Below, piece by piece: positions 42,345 to 51,693 of a stretch of 55,576 bases of DNA. How positions within the stretch are numbered: position 1 is the stretch's first letter; each line of letters begins with the position of its first letter. Both the position numbers and the translations under genes were made by a program. The stretch covers positions 1 to 55,576 of the forward strand of contig JANXRG010000063.1 of the NCBI GenBank assembly GCA_025353105.1, given 5' to 3'. The stretch is from Verrucomicrobiota bacterium (GTDB taxonomy: Bacteria > Verrucomicrobiota > Verrucomicrobiia > Chthoniobacterales > SZAS-18). The notes beneath the pieces are model-generated. The model had not been told where the DNA came from, did not search any database, and saw nothing but the letters and a program-made list of their open reading frames with translations.

Positions 42345-43291
42345 TTCGGCCCTCCCCGCGGACCAAACCGCCGCAGCCGGCCCCAGATGCCCTCCGGCAT
42401 GTACCGGATCACGACCATCATAAAGAAGCCGTAGAAAATGAGGTGACCCGATTGAAACCGATCGCGAAATATCTCGCTGATCGTGAGGAGGAAAATCGCG
42501 CCGACAATCGGCCCGCCGGTGGTCGCAATCCCGCCGACCACCGCGATGAATACCATCTCGATCGAAAGCGAAATCGAGAAAACCGCATCCGGATCGATGT
42601 AGCGGAAATAGATCGCGTAGAATCCGCCGCCCAGCCCCACAAAAAATGCGGAGAGCGCCAGGGCCATAACCTTCGTTCGCACGGTGTCGATCCCCGCGGC
42701 CTCAGCGCTGTCGACGTCCTCGCGGATGGCCAGCAGGTAGGCGCCGAGGCGGGAATTCGAAAGCGCGTAGGTCGTCGCCATGACCAGCACGGTCAACGCC
42801 GCGGCGAGGTAGTAGAACGGAATCTTGCTCTCCCAATCCAGCGCGTTCCCGAAAAACGACGTAGCCGGCAGCTTCGTGATGAGCAGGCCCATCGGGCCGG
42901 CGGTAAGACTCTCCCAATTCAACACGATGATGCGCGCGATCTCCGCGACGGCGAGTGTGGCGAGCGAGAAATACGGTCCCCGCAGCCGGAAGCAGATCCA
43001 GCCGATGGGCAGCGCGAGCAACGCGGCGAGCACGCCACCCGCCAGCAAGCCGAGCCACGGCGACCACTGCAGCTTCAAATAGAATAGCATCGTCGTGTAC
43101 GCGCCGATCCCGAGAAAGGTGGCGTGGCCGAAAGAGACCTGGCCCGCGTAGCCGCCGAGCAAATTCCACGATGCGCCGAGCAGCGTCCAAAACAAAACCA
43201 TGATTAACAAGTGCTGCCCGAAGCTGGTCGGCGTGACGAGCGGCGCGACCAGCAGACCCATAACGCCAAGCGCGACGAGCAGGCGTCTCAT
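42341..43291 (-). CDS. livM: Branched-chain amino-acid-type ABC permease LivM
   Basis: A 316-residue membrane permease. The YSxFGHA-type motif appears as GYAGQVSFGHATFLGIGAY after the second hydrophobic segment, and LRGPYFSLATLAVAEI follows. The C-terminal part holds FFVGLGGGFYAIYFRYIDP and GGIATTGGPIVGAIFL. I chose the ATG at 43291 (MRRLLVALG); the open frame extends much further upstream but overlaps livH. ATGA overlap with livH and with livG shows tight coupling. Confidence 0.93.
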   Translation of the reverse strand: MRRLLVALGVMGLLVAPLVTPTSFGQHLLIMVLFWTLLGASWNLLGGYAGQVSFGHATFLGIGAYTTMLFYLKLQWSPWLGLLAGGVLAALLALPIGWICFRLRGPYFSLATLAVAEIARIIVLNWESLTAGPMGLLITKLPATSFFGNALDWESKIPFYYLAAALTVLVMATTYALSNSRLGAYLLAIREDVDSAEAAGIDTVRTKVMALALSAFFVGLGGGFYAIYFRYIDPDAVFSISLSIEMVFIAVVGGIATTGGPIVGAIFLLTISEIFRDRFQSGHLIFYGFFMMVVIRYMPEGIWGRLRRFGPRGGPK

Positions 43292-44154
43292 GATTTCGCG
43301 GTCCCCCACAGGCCCGGCGGTCGGAACAGCAGCACGAGCAGAAACAGGACGAAGCCAATCACGTCCTTGTAAGCGACCGACACGTAAACCGCGCCCAGTG
43401 ACTCGACGACCGCGAGCAAAATGCCGCCGAGGATCGCCCCGGGCACGGAACCGAGCCGTCCCAGCACGACGATGACGAAGCATTTCACGCTCAGGATTTC
43501 GCCAACCGTCGGATACAAATAGAGCGACGGGGCGAGCAACACGCCGCCCGCGCCGGCGAGCGCCGTGCCGAGGCCGAACGTGATCATCTCGATGCGCGGC
43601 ACGGGCACGCCCATCAACGCCGCTGAGTCGGGGTTCTGCGCGGTGGCGCGCACCGCGCGGCCGGTGTCGGTCCGCGCGAGGAAAAGATAGAGCGCGGTCG
43701 TAATCGCGATCGCCAGGCCGAACGCGATGGCCAGCGGGATCGGTACGGCGATGCCAAACGGCCGCGGCGGATTCATCGCGTAATCGAGATTGATCGTCCG
43801 GTAGTCTCCCGACCACGCCAGCAGCGCGAGATTCGCGATGAGCAGCGCGAGCCCGGCGGTGTAAAGCAGGGTGTTAAGCTCACCGCTGGGAATGATCTTG
43901 CGCAGCAGGAAGCGGTGCACCGCCACGCCGAAGGCAAACATCACCGGCACCCAGATGATAATGGAAAGGAAAGGATCCATGTGCCACGCCTGGTGCGCCC
44001 AGAATGCGCCAAACATTCCGAGCATCACGAACTCGCCGTGCGCCATGTTGATGATGCGCATCACCCCGAACACGATGGTCAACCCCACCGCGATCATCGC
44101 GTACAGCGAACCGGTCAAGATCCCGCTGACGAGGCTTTGGACAAAGGTTTCCAT
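43288..44154 (-). CDS. livH: Branched-chain amino-acid-type ABC permease LivH
   Basis: A 288-residue membrane permease starting METFVQSLVSGILTGSLYAM. Typical LivH features are VGLTIVFGVMRIINMAHGEF, RAVRATAQNPDSAALMGVP, and LGSVPGAILGGILLAVVESL. It pairs with LivM in the membrane. The start at 44154 is the only Met that gives the family N-terminus. Between it and livK lies a 324-bp gap carrying a VapC fragment. Confidence 0.93.
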   Translation of the reverse strand: METFVQSLVSGILTGSLYAMIAVGLTIVFGVMRIINMAHGEFVMLGMFGAFWAHQAWHMDPFLSIIIWVPVMFAFGVAVHRFLLRKIIPSGELNTLLYTAGLALLIANLALLAWSGDYRTINLDYAMNPPRPFGIAVPIPLAIAFGLAIAITTALYLFLARTDTGRAVRATAQNPDSAALMGVPVPRIEMITFGLGTALAGAGGVLLAPSLYLYPTVGEILSVKCFVIVVLGRLGSVPGAILGGILLAVVESLGAVYVSVAYKDVIGFVLFLLVLLFRPPGLWGTAKS

Positions 44155-44260
44155 CGAGGACGCAGAGCATGCTCGACAGGTCGGTCCAAGATCAAGCCAC
44201 GGTCGCCTGCTCCGAGCAATCCTCGAAGTTGCCAGGGACGGCGGCCGCAACGGCGCCGAA

Positions 44261-44413
44261 TCAACGAGACTTGCGCGATGCGGCCTGCCCGGCTTCGGCC
44301 AGCGATTGCGTCAAACGTGGAGCGGCCGCCCGCAAACGCCCATCCTCCGTTACCAGCCGTTTGTTGAGTTGCTTGGCCCCAACCAGAAATCGGGCGTCAT
44401 AGCCCGACACCGA
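44261..44413 (-). pseudogene. C-terminal fragment of a VapC-like PIN-domain toxin
   Basis: The minus strand encodes GYDARFLVGAKQLNKRLVTE, then DGRLRAAAPRLTQSLAEA, and stops at 44261. This is the last third of a VapC PIN domain, with the conserved YDA and TED acidic residues. The N-terminal two thirds and the VapB antitoxin are missing. It lies in the 324-bp gap between livK and livH, on the operon's strand. The remainder of the gap (44155-44260 and 44414-44478) has no recognised feature. Confidence 0.75.
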
Positions 44414-44478
44414 ACGGTTTTCTGTCAAAAGTCCGCGAGGTTCCCCGCCCACCGGGCGCGAAACAACCTCGACCTCTC

Positions 44479-45708
44479 CTACTTCGCCACCGGTTCCGGA
44501 AAGACGAAATCCGTCTCCGCGTTGGCCTTGGGCCAGACGTTGAGCAACTCGCCCTTGCGCCATTGCGCGAGGACCACTTGCTCGGGCGAATTGATGTTCT
44601 GGTTCGAGTATTTGTCGCCCAGGGGGCCGGCGTAGCTGCCAAACTTCACCTTGCCGAAGACCGTGCTCATGTCCGTGGCAAGCAACGCGTCGCGAATCGC
44701 GAGTCGATCGGCGTCGAGGTTGCCCGTGAGCTTCGCGCGCTTAAGGGCGTCAGCGAGAATAAAGACCGCGGCGTAGCCCTCGACCTCGTGCTCGTGCGGA
44801 TGGATGCCGTACTTCGACTGGAACGCCTTGTAGAAGGCGGCGGTCTGCGGGTCGTTCGGGTTGCCCGACCACGACGCCGACGAGAACACGTTTTCCGCCA
44901 GCGGCCCGAGCTGCTTCGCGAAATCGTCCACGCCGAAGCCGCCGCCGAAACCAACAAATGCGCGCGGCGTGACGCCGATTTCCTTCGCGTGCCGGGTCAT
45001 CAGGATCGCGTCCGTCGTGGAGACCGCCACCAGGAGCATGAAGTCGGGATTGTTCGCCTTCACCTTGGTCATGATGGGCTTGAAATCGAGCGTATTCACC
45101 GCGTAGGCCTCGTCGTTGACGATCGGGATGTTCTTCGACTTGAGATAATTCATCACCGCATTACCGATGGTCTTGCCGAAGAGCGAATTGTCGTACACCA
45201 CGGCGGCCGATTTCGGCATCGAGCCGGGCGCACCCTCAACGAATTTCTTGAACGCTTCCGGGTAGATCGAGCCGGTCGGATTGTTGCGGAATACCCACTC
45301 GAATCCCTTCGACGTGATGGCGTCAGCCGACGGATGGTCGACCATGTAGGGCGTCTTCAGCCGCTCGGCGACAGACGCGATTTCCATGGCCTGGCCGGAA
45401 GCGCGGCCGCCCGTCAGCACCAGCACCTGATTTTGCGTGATCAGTTTTTCCGCGGCGGCCGCCGCGAGCGGATTCTTGGCCTGATGATCCTCGATGATGA
45501 TCTCAATCTTCTTTCCGTTCACGCCGCCCTTGGCGTTGATTTCATCGACCGCCATCGAGTAAGCCTTCTTGAATTTGTCGCCGAAGGGAGCGTCGGGCCC
45601 GGTCATCGGCTGGGGCGCGCCGATCTTGAGCGTGTCCTGCGCAAACAGGGCGGACGAAGTTAGCGCCAGCCCGAGGGCCAGCACGCGGGGAAGAGTGGGA
45701 ATTTTCAT
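44479..45708 (-). CDS. livK: ABC transporter substrate-binding protein (LivK-like)
   Basis: A 409-residue periplasmic binding protein of the Leu/Ile/Val-binding type I fold. A signal peptide (VLALGLALTSSALFAQ) precedes DTLKIGAPQPMTGPDAPFG. Later PMTGP-type and ligand-lobe elements are AVDEINAKGGVNGKKIEIII, DHQAKNPLAAAAAEKLI and VVYDNSLFGKTIGNAV. The substrate may be an amino acid or amide; specificity is not readable. It is the first gene of the K-H-M-G-F operon. About 220 bp upstream, to the divergent exported-protein gene, contains the promoter region with an AT-rich stretch near 45725-45735. Confidence 0.9.
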   Translation of the reverse strand: MKIPTLPRVLALGLALTSSALFAQDTLKIGAPQPMTGPDAPFGDKFKKAYSMAVDEINAKGGVNGKKIEIIIEDHQAKNPLAAAAAEKLITQNQVLVLTGGRASGQAMEIASVAERLKTPYMVDHPSADAITSKGFEWVFRNNPTGSIYPEAFKKFVEGAPGSMPKSAAVVYDNSLFGKTIGNAVMNYLKSKNIPIVNDEAYAVNTLDFKPIMTKVKANNPDFMLLVAVSTTDAILMTRHAKEIGVTPRAFVGFGGGFGVDDFAKQLGPLAENVFSSASWSGNPNDPQTAAFYKAFQSKYGIHPHEHEVEGYAAVFILADALKRAKLTGNLDADRLAIRDALLATDMSTVFGKVKFGSYAGPLGDKYSNQNINSPEQVVLAQWRKGELLNVWPKANAETDFVFPEPVAK

Positions 45709-45928
45709 CGGGGGGATGGAATTAAATATTCACGCTACGGGAAGCCAGGCTGGCGGACCAGTACGAATTGCTTGCATTATTGAACGCCCGGCTGACCGAG
45801 CTGGCGCCGGTCGATTTCCTTGCTTGCCGAAGCCAAACTTCGGACCGTGAATGGAAAAAGCTTCGCCCGACGAAATATTCGACCGGTTTCATGCTCCCAT
45901 CAATGCCACCCAATCATTTCCCTGCTCC

Positions 45929-46711
45929 ATGAAACCATTCCTCATTTGGATCCTTCCCTCCCTCATCGCCGTCGGCCTCGTCCCGGCACTCGCTCTTGCC
46001 GAACCATCCGAAGAGTTTGTTACCGCGGTCGAAAGCGCGCACGGCGCGACCGCGTGGCCAAAAGGTCAGGCGCTGCGGGCGGATTTTACGATTCGGTTCG
46101 GCGACAAGAGCTGGGAGGGAACCTTCACCGTCGATCGGGACATGAGCCTCGTCCGGCTTGACGCAAAGGACGGGACGACCGTTGTGTTTGACGGCAAGGA
46201 AGTCTGGATGACGCCGCCCGACTCGAAGTTCAGCGGGCCTCGTTTTTGGATTTTCACGCCGCCGTATTTTGCGTTGCTGCCGTTCAAGCTGAGGGACAAT
46301 GGCGCGCACCTGGCCTCCGTCGGCTCGAAAGCGATCGACGGAGCTCCTTACGATGTCGCAAAGCTGACCTTCGCCGCCGGCACCGGCGACGCGCCGGATG
46401 ATTGGTATCTCCTTTTTCGCGATCCGAAGACGGGTCGGCTGGACGCGACCGCGTATATCGTCACCTACGCACGCGACGCGGCCAAGTCGGCTTTGGAACC
46501 GCACATCCTGCGCTATCTCGACTTCAAGACCGTGGACGGCGTGACACTTTCCACGCGCTGGCAGTTCTTCAATTGGAACGAGGGGCAGGGCCAGCACGGC
46601 GGGATGCTCGGCGAATGGACGATGGCAAACGTGAAATTCGTACCGGCGACTCCCGCGACTTTCCAGCGTCCCGACGAAGCGCGCGTCGTACCGATGGACC
46701 AGCCGCGCTGA
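45929..46711 (+). CDS. Exported protein of unknown function, LolA-like appearance
   Basis: A 260-residue protein with a signal peptide (FLIWILPSLIAVGLVPALAL). The mature part has alternating strands: ALRADFTIRFGDKSWEGTFT, then LVRLDAKDGTTVVFDGKEVW, and AYIVTYARDAAKSA. This resembles the outer-membrane lipoprotein-sorting LolA/LolB or DUF6503 half-barrel type, but no family motif is certain. It is divergent from livK and 61 bp upstream of the MFS gene on the same strand. The ATG at 45929 immediately precedes the signal helix; an in-frame ATG at 45851 is less likely. Confidence 0.7.
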   Translation: MKPFLIWILPSLIAVGLVPALALAEPSEEFVTAVESAHGATAWPKGQALRADFTIRFGDKSWEGTFTVDRDMSLVRLDAKDGTTVVFDGKEVWMTPPDSKFSGPRFWIFTPPYFALLPFKLRDNGAHLASVGSKAIDGAPYDVAKLTFAAGTGDAPDDWYLLFRDPKTGRLDATAYIVTYARDAAKSALEPHILRYLDFKTVDGVTLSTRWQFFNWNEGQGQHGGMLGEWTMANVKFVPATPATFQRPDEARVVPMDQPR

Positions 46712-46772
46712 GTGCGCACGGGGGCAGATCGCTGTCCCGTCGACAAGGCGCAACGATTTCGCATAGTGCGGG

Positions 46773-48044
46773 ATGGCGCTTTCCAGTCCACTGCGCGCGC
46801 TCCGCTCGCGCAACTACCGCCTTTATTTTTTCGGCCAACTCGTCTCTCTCCTCGGGACGTGGATGACGCAGACCGCCACGCTCTGGCTGGTCTATCATCT
46901 CTCGTCCTCGGCGTTTTATCTTGGCCTGACCGGATTCGTCAGCCAGGCGCCAAGCTTTCTGCTGGGACCCATCGCCGGCACCTGGGTCGACCGCGTGGAT
47001 CGGCACAAACTGCTCGTCCTCACGCAGGCGCTCTCGATGCTTCAATCGCTCACGCTCGCCGCGTTCGCCTTTGCCGGCGTAATCGACGTCCCGCATCTGC
47101 TCGTGCTGGGCGCGCTGCAGGGATTGATTAACGCCTTCGACCTGCCAGCCCGGCAGGCGCTGGTGGTGGATTTCGTCGAGAACCGCGAACACCTCGGCAA
47201 CGCCATCGCACTCAACTCGTCGATGTTCAACATCGCGCGTCTGGCCGGCCCGGCCCTCGCGGGCTTCATCATCGCCGCGAAAGGTCCCGCCGTCTGCTAC
47301 CTGGTCGACGGTCTGAGCTACCTCGCCGTCATTGCATCCCTGCTCATGATGCGCTTTCCGCCGCGCGAACGCGTCGGATCGACCCAGCGTCCGCTGGTCG
47401 AGTTGGCGGAAGGCTTTAGGTACACGTGGCAGCACACGCCGATTCGTTCGATCATCCTGCTCGTCACCGCCGTCAGCTTTTTCGGTTTTTCCTTCTCGGT
47501 GCTCGTGCCCGTCTTCGCGCGCGATGTGTTTCACGGCGACGCCCGCACGCTGGGTTTCCTGATGTCCGCCTCGGGCTGCGGCGCCCTCATCGCCGCGCTG
47601 TTTCTGACCACGCGTTCCGGCATCGGCGGCTTGGGCAAGGTGATCGCGGTGGGTGGCGCGCTGCTGGGCGTCGCCTTGATTCTATTTTCGCGCGTGGATG
47701 TCCTCTGGCTGGCTCTGCCGTGCATGGTTGGGATCGGACTGGGCGGTGTGTTGCTGATGGCCTCGAGCAATACGGTCGTCCAGACGCTCGTCGAAAATGA
47801 AAAGCGCGGACGCGTGATGGCGCTCTTCACGATGGCATTCACCGGCACTGCCCCCGTCAGCGCCCTGGTCATGGGCTGGGTCGCCCAGCGCATCGGCAGC
47901 GCCACGGCGCTCACCATCGCGGGAACCTTGTGTCTGATCGCGGTTTGGGTTTTCTACCGCCAGCTTCCCCGCATCCGATCCGCCGTCGCGAACGTCCACG
48001 CGGCCACGACTCAAGTTTCCCCGCCCGTAGCCGCCGAGACGTGA
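46773..48044 (+). CDS. MFS transporter, EntS-like exporter
   Basis: A 423-residue major facilitator with about twelve hydrophobic segments. It resembles the EntS/multidrug or siderophore exporter group: LRSRNYRLYFFGQLVSLLG, the motif GPIAGTWVDRVDRHKLLVLT, LQGLINAFDLPARQALVVDF and ENEKRGRVMALFTMAFTG. The substrate is unknown and no siderophore genes are near. The ATG at 46773 is preceded by no strong Shine-Dalgarno sequence. Its TGA stop begins a hairpin shared with the convergent ABC-F gene. Confidence 0.85.
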   Translation: MALSSPLRALRSRNYRLYFFGQLVSLLGTWMTQTATLWLVYHLSSSAFYLGLTGFVSQAPSFLLGPIAGTWVDRVDRHKLLVLTQALSMLQSLTLAAFAFAGVIDVPHLLVLGALQGLINAFDLPARQALVVDFVENREHLGNAIALNSSMFNIARLAGPALAGFIIAAKGPAVCYLVDGLSYLAVIASLLMMRFPPRERVGSTQRPLVELAEGFRYTWQHTPIRSIILLVTAVSFFGFSFSVLVPVFARDVFHGDARTLGFLMSASGCGALIAALFLTTRSGIGGLGKVIAVGGALLGVALILFSRVDVLWLALPCMVGIGLGGVLLMASSNTVVQTLVENEKRGRVMALFTMAFTGTAPVSALVMGWVAQRIGSATALTIAGTLCLIAVWVFYRQLPRIRSAVANVHAATTQVSPPVAAET

Positions 48045-48061
48045 AGGCCACGCCGCCTTCA
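48042..48061. terminator. Bidirectional hairpin containing both stop codons
   Basis: TGAAGGC (48042-48048) pairs with GCCTTCA (48055-48061) around CACGCC. The first TGA is the MFS stop. The last TCA, read on the minus strand, is the ABC-F stop. No U-tract is evident, but the geometry suits a bidirectional terminator. Confidence 0.5.
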
Positions 48062-49960
48062 GCGCCCGATTCGCTCCAGCTCTTCCCAGCGCGTATAAAG
48101 TCGCGCAATTTCCGCCTTTCCCCCGTCGAGCTCAGCGTGCATCCCCGGCGCATCCTGCGAGCGCGTCACGTAGAATCCCGGATCATCGAGCGTCGCCTCC
48201 AGTTCTTCGACGCGGGTTTCGGCGGCAAGGATGGCCGCTTCCATGCCGTCGAGCTCGCGCTGTTCCTTAAAGGAGCGCTTGCGGGTCTTCGCCGGCACGC
48301 CCGCGTTCCCTCCGTTTGCCAGTGCCGGATTTACTAGGGCCGCCACCCGCTTTTTCCCCTGCGCCTCGCGCTCCAGCTTCTTCTCCAGGTAATAGGAATA
48401 ATTTCCCGGCTGCACGACGACGCCACCGCCGTCCTCTAACGCGACGACCTGATCGCAAATTCGATCGAGGAAATACCGATCGTGACTGACCACCAGCACG
48501 CTGCCTTCAAAATCCGCGAGGGCTTCCTCGAGCAGGCGGAGGCTGGGGAGATCGAGATCGTTTGTCGGCTCGTCGAGCACGATCACGTTGCCGCCTTTGC
48601 GCAACACCTTGGCGAGCATCAACCGCGCACGTTCACCGCCCGAGAGCCGATCCACGCGCTCGTTCGCGCGCTCGTCCGGAAAGAGAAATCGCCGCAGATA
48701 ACCGCGCGCGCCAATCCGCACGTCGCCGAACTGCGTCACCTCGTCGGCATCACTGACCTCAGCCAGGACGGTCGAGTTTCCGTCGAGCTGCATTCGCGAC
48801 TGGTCGATGTAATTGAAAATCGACCGCTTTCCGATCGTGACCGTACCTTCGTCAGGCTCGCGGTCACCAAGGCATAAGCGAAGCAGCGTTGTCTTGCCGA
48901 CGCCGTTGCGGCCCACCACCCCGGTACATTCGCCGGGACGAAGCGACAGGTTCAAACCGCGAAAAAGCCAGCGCCCCTCCGCGCCTTCACCAACCCGCGC
49001 CCCGGCCTTGACCAACTCGACCGCGATGTTGCCGAGCTTGGGCGCGGGCGGAAGGAGCAAATCCATCTCCCGCTCCTCGGGCGGCGCCGCCAGGCCGTCG
49101 ACCGCGTAAAACGAGTCGAGCCGATGGCGGGATTTCGAGCGCTGCGCGCGCACACCGGCGCGCACCCACTCGATTTCCGCGCGCAGAAAACGCTGGCGCC
49201 GCCGCTCTGATTGCTCGGCGATTTCGCGCCGCACGGACTTTGCCTCGAGGTACGCGGTGTAGTTACCCGGGTGCGAAAACGCGCGGCCGTCGGACAGCTC
49301 GATAATGCGCGTGGCAATGACATCGAGAAAATAGCGGTCGTGCGTCACGAAGATAACCGCGCCCGGGAAGCCGCGCAGAAATCCCTCGAGCCAGCGGATC
49401 GATTCGGAGTCGAGATGATTGGTGGGCTCGTCGAGCAAAAGGAGGTCGGGCTGCGCGGCGAGGGCGCGGCAAAGGGCGACGCGACGTTTCTCGCCGCCGG
49501 ACAGGGGTCCAACCACCGCGTCGAGCGGCGGCGCATCCAGCGCGGTGGTGCTCGATCGGATCCGGGTGTTGAGATTCCATCCATCGGCGACCTCGATCTC
49601 ATGATGCAGTTCGGCGAGTTCGGCTTCGCTGCCCTCGCCTTCCTCGTAGCGTCGGAGCCATTCCATCAGATCCGCCGCGCCCGCCTCGATGTTTTCCCGC
49701 GCGGTCTTGTCCCCGTCGAGTTCGAATTCCTGCGGCAGATAGCCCACCCGAAGTCCGCGCCGCCGCGAGATTTCTCCGGAGTCCGCCTCGCTCGCGCCGG
49801 CGAGAATCTTGAGCAGGCTGGTCTTGCCCGACCCGTTGCGGCCGACGAGCCCGACCTTCTCCCCGGGTGCCACCGCGAGCGTGACGCCGGTGAGGAGCTG
49901 CTGACGACCGTAGCAAAGCGTCAGTTCATTCGCAGACAGCAGGGACGTCGGTGAACTCAT
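48059..49960 (-). CDS. ABC-F family ATPase (Uup-like)
   Basis: A 633-residue soluble twin-ABC protein acting on ribosomes or DNA rather than transport. Walker A motifs are GLVGRNGSGKTSLLKIL and GVVGRNGVGKTTLLRLC; signatures are LSGGEKRRVALCRAL and LSGGERARLMLAKVL. The inter-domain linker is helical (REIAEQSERRRQRFLRAEIE). The C-terminal extension is a coiled coil (QRELDGMEAAILAAETRVEE), which supports Uup. The start at 49960 is followed by SPTSLLSANELTLCYG. It is divergent from the PagL-like gene and convergent with the MFS gene. Confidence 0.92.
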   Translation of the reverse strand: MSSPTSLLSANELTLCYGRQQLLTGVTLAVAPGEKVGLVGRNGSGKTSLLKILAGASEADSGEISRRRGLRVGYLPQEFELDGDKTARENIEAGAADLMEWLRRYEEGEGSEAELAELHHEIEVADGWNLNTRIRSSTTALDAPPLDAVVGPLSGGEKRRVALCRALAAQPDLLLLDEPTNHLDSESIRWLEGFLRGFPGAVIFVTHDRYFLDVIATRIIELSDGRAFSHPGNYTAYLEAKSVRREIAEQSERRRQRFLRAEIEWVRAGVRAQRSKSRHRLDSFYAVDGLAAPPEEREMDLLLPPAPKLGNIAVELVKAGARVGEGAEGRWLFRGLNLSLRPGECTGVVGRNGVGKTTLLRLCLGDREPDEGTVTIGKRSIFNYIDQSRMQLDGNSTVLAEVSDADEVTQFGDVRIGARGYLRRFLFPDERANERVDRLSGGERARLMLAKVLRKGGNVIVLDEPTNDLDLPSLRLLEEALADFEGSVLVVSHDRYFLDRICDQVVALEDGGGVVVQPGNYSYYLEKKLEREAQGKKRVAALVNPALANGGNAGVPAKTRKRSFKEQRELDGMEAAILAAETRVEELEATLDDPGFYVTRSQDAPGMHAELDGGKAEIARLYTRWEELERIGR

Positions 49961-50104
49961 AAAAAATCGCGGCCGAGAACCGGCCTGCCGTCACGTCCGC
50001 GATCTTCCACTGCGATGCAACGGGATGCTTGAGCGCTAGATGAATTTTTTCACTCCGGGCGTTTACCGGCTTGCGCCCGCGGCCCGTGCTGTTTGAGTGA
50101 ACCG

Positions 50105-50710
50105 ATGAAACCGGGATGGATAGGTACGGCATTGCTGCTGTCGAGCGTGACTTCCGCGTGGGCCGGGGACATCCCACCACCGACGATCGGGACGAACCCC
50201 GGGCGCGATTTCGACGTGACGTTCGCCACCGGCGTGCTGTTCGGTCTGCGCAATCGAAACCATTACGTCACCGTGCCCAACATCGTCACGCTGCGTTGCT
50301 ATCTGCTCCGGACGGAGTGGTTTGGCGGGCAATTGCGCGTCGAACAGTGGTTGGGCGCGAGCCTGATCGCCACGGCCATTCTCCGCGGACCGGAATCTCA
50401 TTATTTCGGTATCGCCCTCGCCAGTGGAACCCGCCTGCGCCAGCCAGGCTCGCGCTGGAGTTTTCAATTCGACGCCCATGGCGGCGTGGGCGCGATCGAC
50501 AGTCGCGGAGTCCCCGAAGGACAGGGGCAGGATTTCACCATCACGGCCATCGGCCGGATGAGCGTGAACTATGATGTGACCAATCGCCTGACGCTTAGCG
50601 GAGGCGCGATCTACCAGCATTTCTCAAATGCGGGGCTTTCAGAACCAAAGGTGAGGAACACCGGGCTGGACACTATCGGTCCCGGCTTCAGCGTGGGCTA
50701 CCGTTTCTAA
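50105..50710 (+). CDS. PagL-like outer-membrane acyloxyacyl hydrolase
   Basis: A 201-residue protein with a signal peptide (IGTALLLSSVTSAWAG) and an eight-stranded beta-barrel pattern ending in phenylalanine (GFSVGYRF). The PagL-type catalytic site is probable in GAIYQHFSNAGLSEPK, with the HxS element. The family removes the 3-O acyl chain of lipid A in the outer membrane, though related barrels have no known activity. The ATG at 50105 is chosen over 50093. Its presence implies a lipopolysaccharide-bearing, Gram-negative outer membrane. Confidence 0.75.
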   Translation: MKPGWIGTALLLSSVTSAWAGDIPPPTIGTNPGRDFDVTFATGVLFGLRNRNHYVTVPNIVTLRCYLLRTEWFGGQLRVEQWLGASLIATAILRGPESHYFGIALASGTRLRQPGSRWSFQFDAHGGVGAIDSRGVPEGQGQDFTITAIGRMSVNYDVTNRLTLSGGAIYQHFSNAGLSEPKVRNTGLDTIGPGFSVGYRF

Positions 50711-50791
50711 TGGCCGGCAAACGCCGGCGGTAAAATGCCGGCCTGTCCGGCTGCGCGACGGCACAAATGCGCTAAGCTTCGCGTCTCCCGC

Positions 50792-51670
50792 ATGCCTCGC
50801 TTCGTTGTTCCCGCTTCGTTTGTCATTCTGTGGAGCACCGGGTTTCTCGGGGCTCGCTTGGGCCTGCCTTTCTGCCCGCCCCTGCATTTGCTTGCGCTGC
50901 GTTTTGCCATCGTGAGCGTGCTTTTGCTCGTCGCGGCACGGGTTGCGAACGTGCCCTGGCCGCAGGGGAAGGCGGTGGGCGGCATGGCCCTCGCCGGACT
51001 GTTGATTCATGGCGTCTGCCTCGGGGGCTTTTTCATCGCGATGAGCACCGCGCTCCCCCTTGGCCTGGTTGCGCTGATCGGCAGTCTGCAACCGGTGCTC
51101 ACGGCCATCGCGTCGCGCATTTTTCTCGGTGAGCGATTGCGGACTCCGCAATGGCTCGGCATCGCGTTGGGCTTCGCCGGGGTCGCGCTCGTCGCCTCGG
51201 AAAAATTTGGCGGCGGCCGCGTGGAAACCTTCGGTCTCGCCGCCTGCGGGTTCGGTGTGCTCGGCATTACCATCGGGACACTCGTGCAAAAGCGCTCCGC
51301 CGGGCAGGCTGATTTCCGCTCGCTCGGCGTGATCCAATACGCGGCCGCGGCCGCGCTGATGTTTGCCGGTTCGTTCTGGTGGGAATCGAGGCCCGTGCAA
51401 TGGACCGGCCAATTCGTCTTCGCGCTCAGTTGGCTCGTGATCGTGAATTCCATCCTCGCGATCGCTCTCCTCTACGTGATGGTTGCGCGCAGCTCGGTGA
51501 GCCAGGTGAGCAGCCTTTTTTACCTGACGCCGTCGGTGACCGCCGTCTTCGCGTTCCTGCTCTTCCACGAGCCGATCCATCCGCTCATGATCGCCGGCAT
51601 CGTGATCTCCGGACTGGGCGTGTATCTGACGGTCCGGCCGACGGTTCCGGTGACACCGCTCGAGGCTTAG
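50792..51670 (+). CDS. EamA/DMT-family transporter
   Basis: A 292-residue membrane protein with ten hydrophobic segments in two EamA halves. The first begins PASFVILWSTGFLGARLGLP and the second includes GVIQYAAAAALMFAGSFWW. ALIGSLQPVLTAIASRIFLG and LFYLTPSVTAVFAFLLFHEP are the paired motifs of the DMT superfamily. The substrate is unknown, often amino acids or metabolites. The ATG at 50792 (MPRFVVPASF) is chosen over 50735. It is convergent with the prolyl oligopeptidase. Confidence 0.9.
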   Translation: MPRFVVPASFVILWSTGFLGARLGLPFCPPLHLLALRFAIVSVLLLVAARVANVPWPQGKAVGGMALAGLLIHGVCLGGFFIAMSTALPLGLVALIGSLQPVLTAIASRIFLGERLRTPQWLGIALGFAGVALVASEKFGGGRVETFGLAACGFGVLGITIGTLVQKRSAGQADFRSLGVIQYAAAAALMFAGSFWWESRPVQWTGQFVFALSWLVIVNSILAIALLYVMVARSSVSQVSSLFYLTPSVTAVFAFLLFHEPIHPLMIAGIVISGLGVYLTVRPTVPVTPLEA

Positions 51671-51693
51671 CGCGGGGTGGCGGCGGCGTGCTG

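Noticed and set aside
45735-45931. A plus-strand frame reading REARLADQYELLALLNARLT between livK and the exported-protein gene.
   Set aside because: It looks helical, but has no start codon and a stop just upstream; no homologue can be named. It may be a remnant, but evidence is too weak to annotate.
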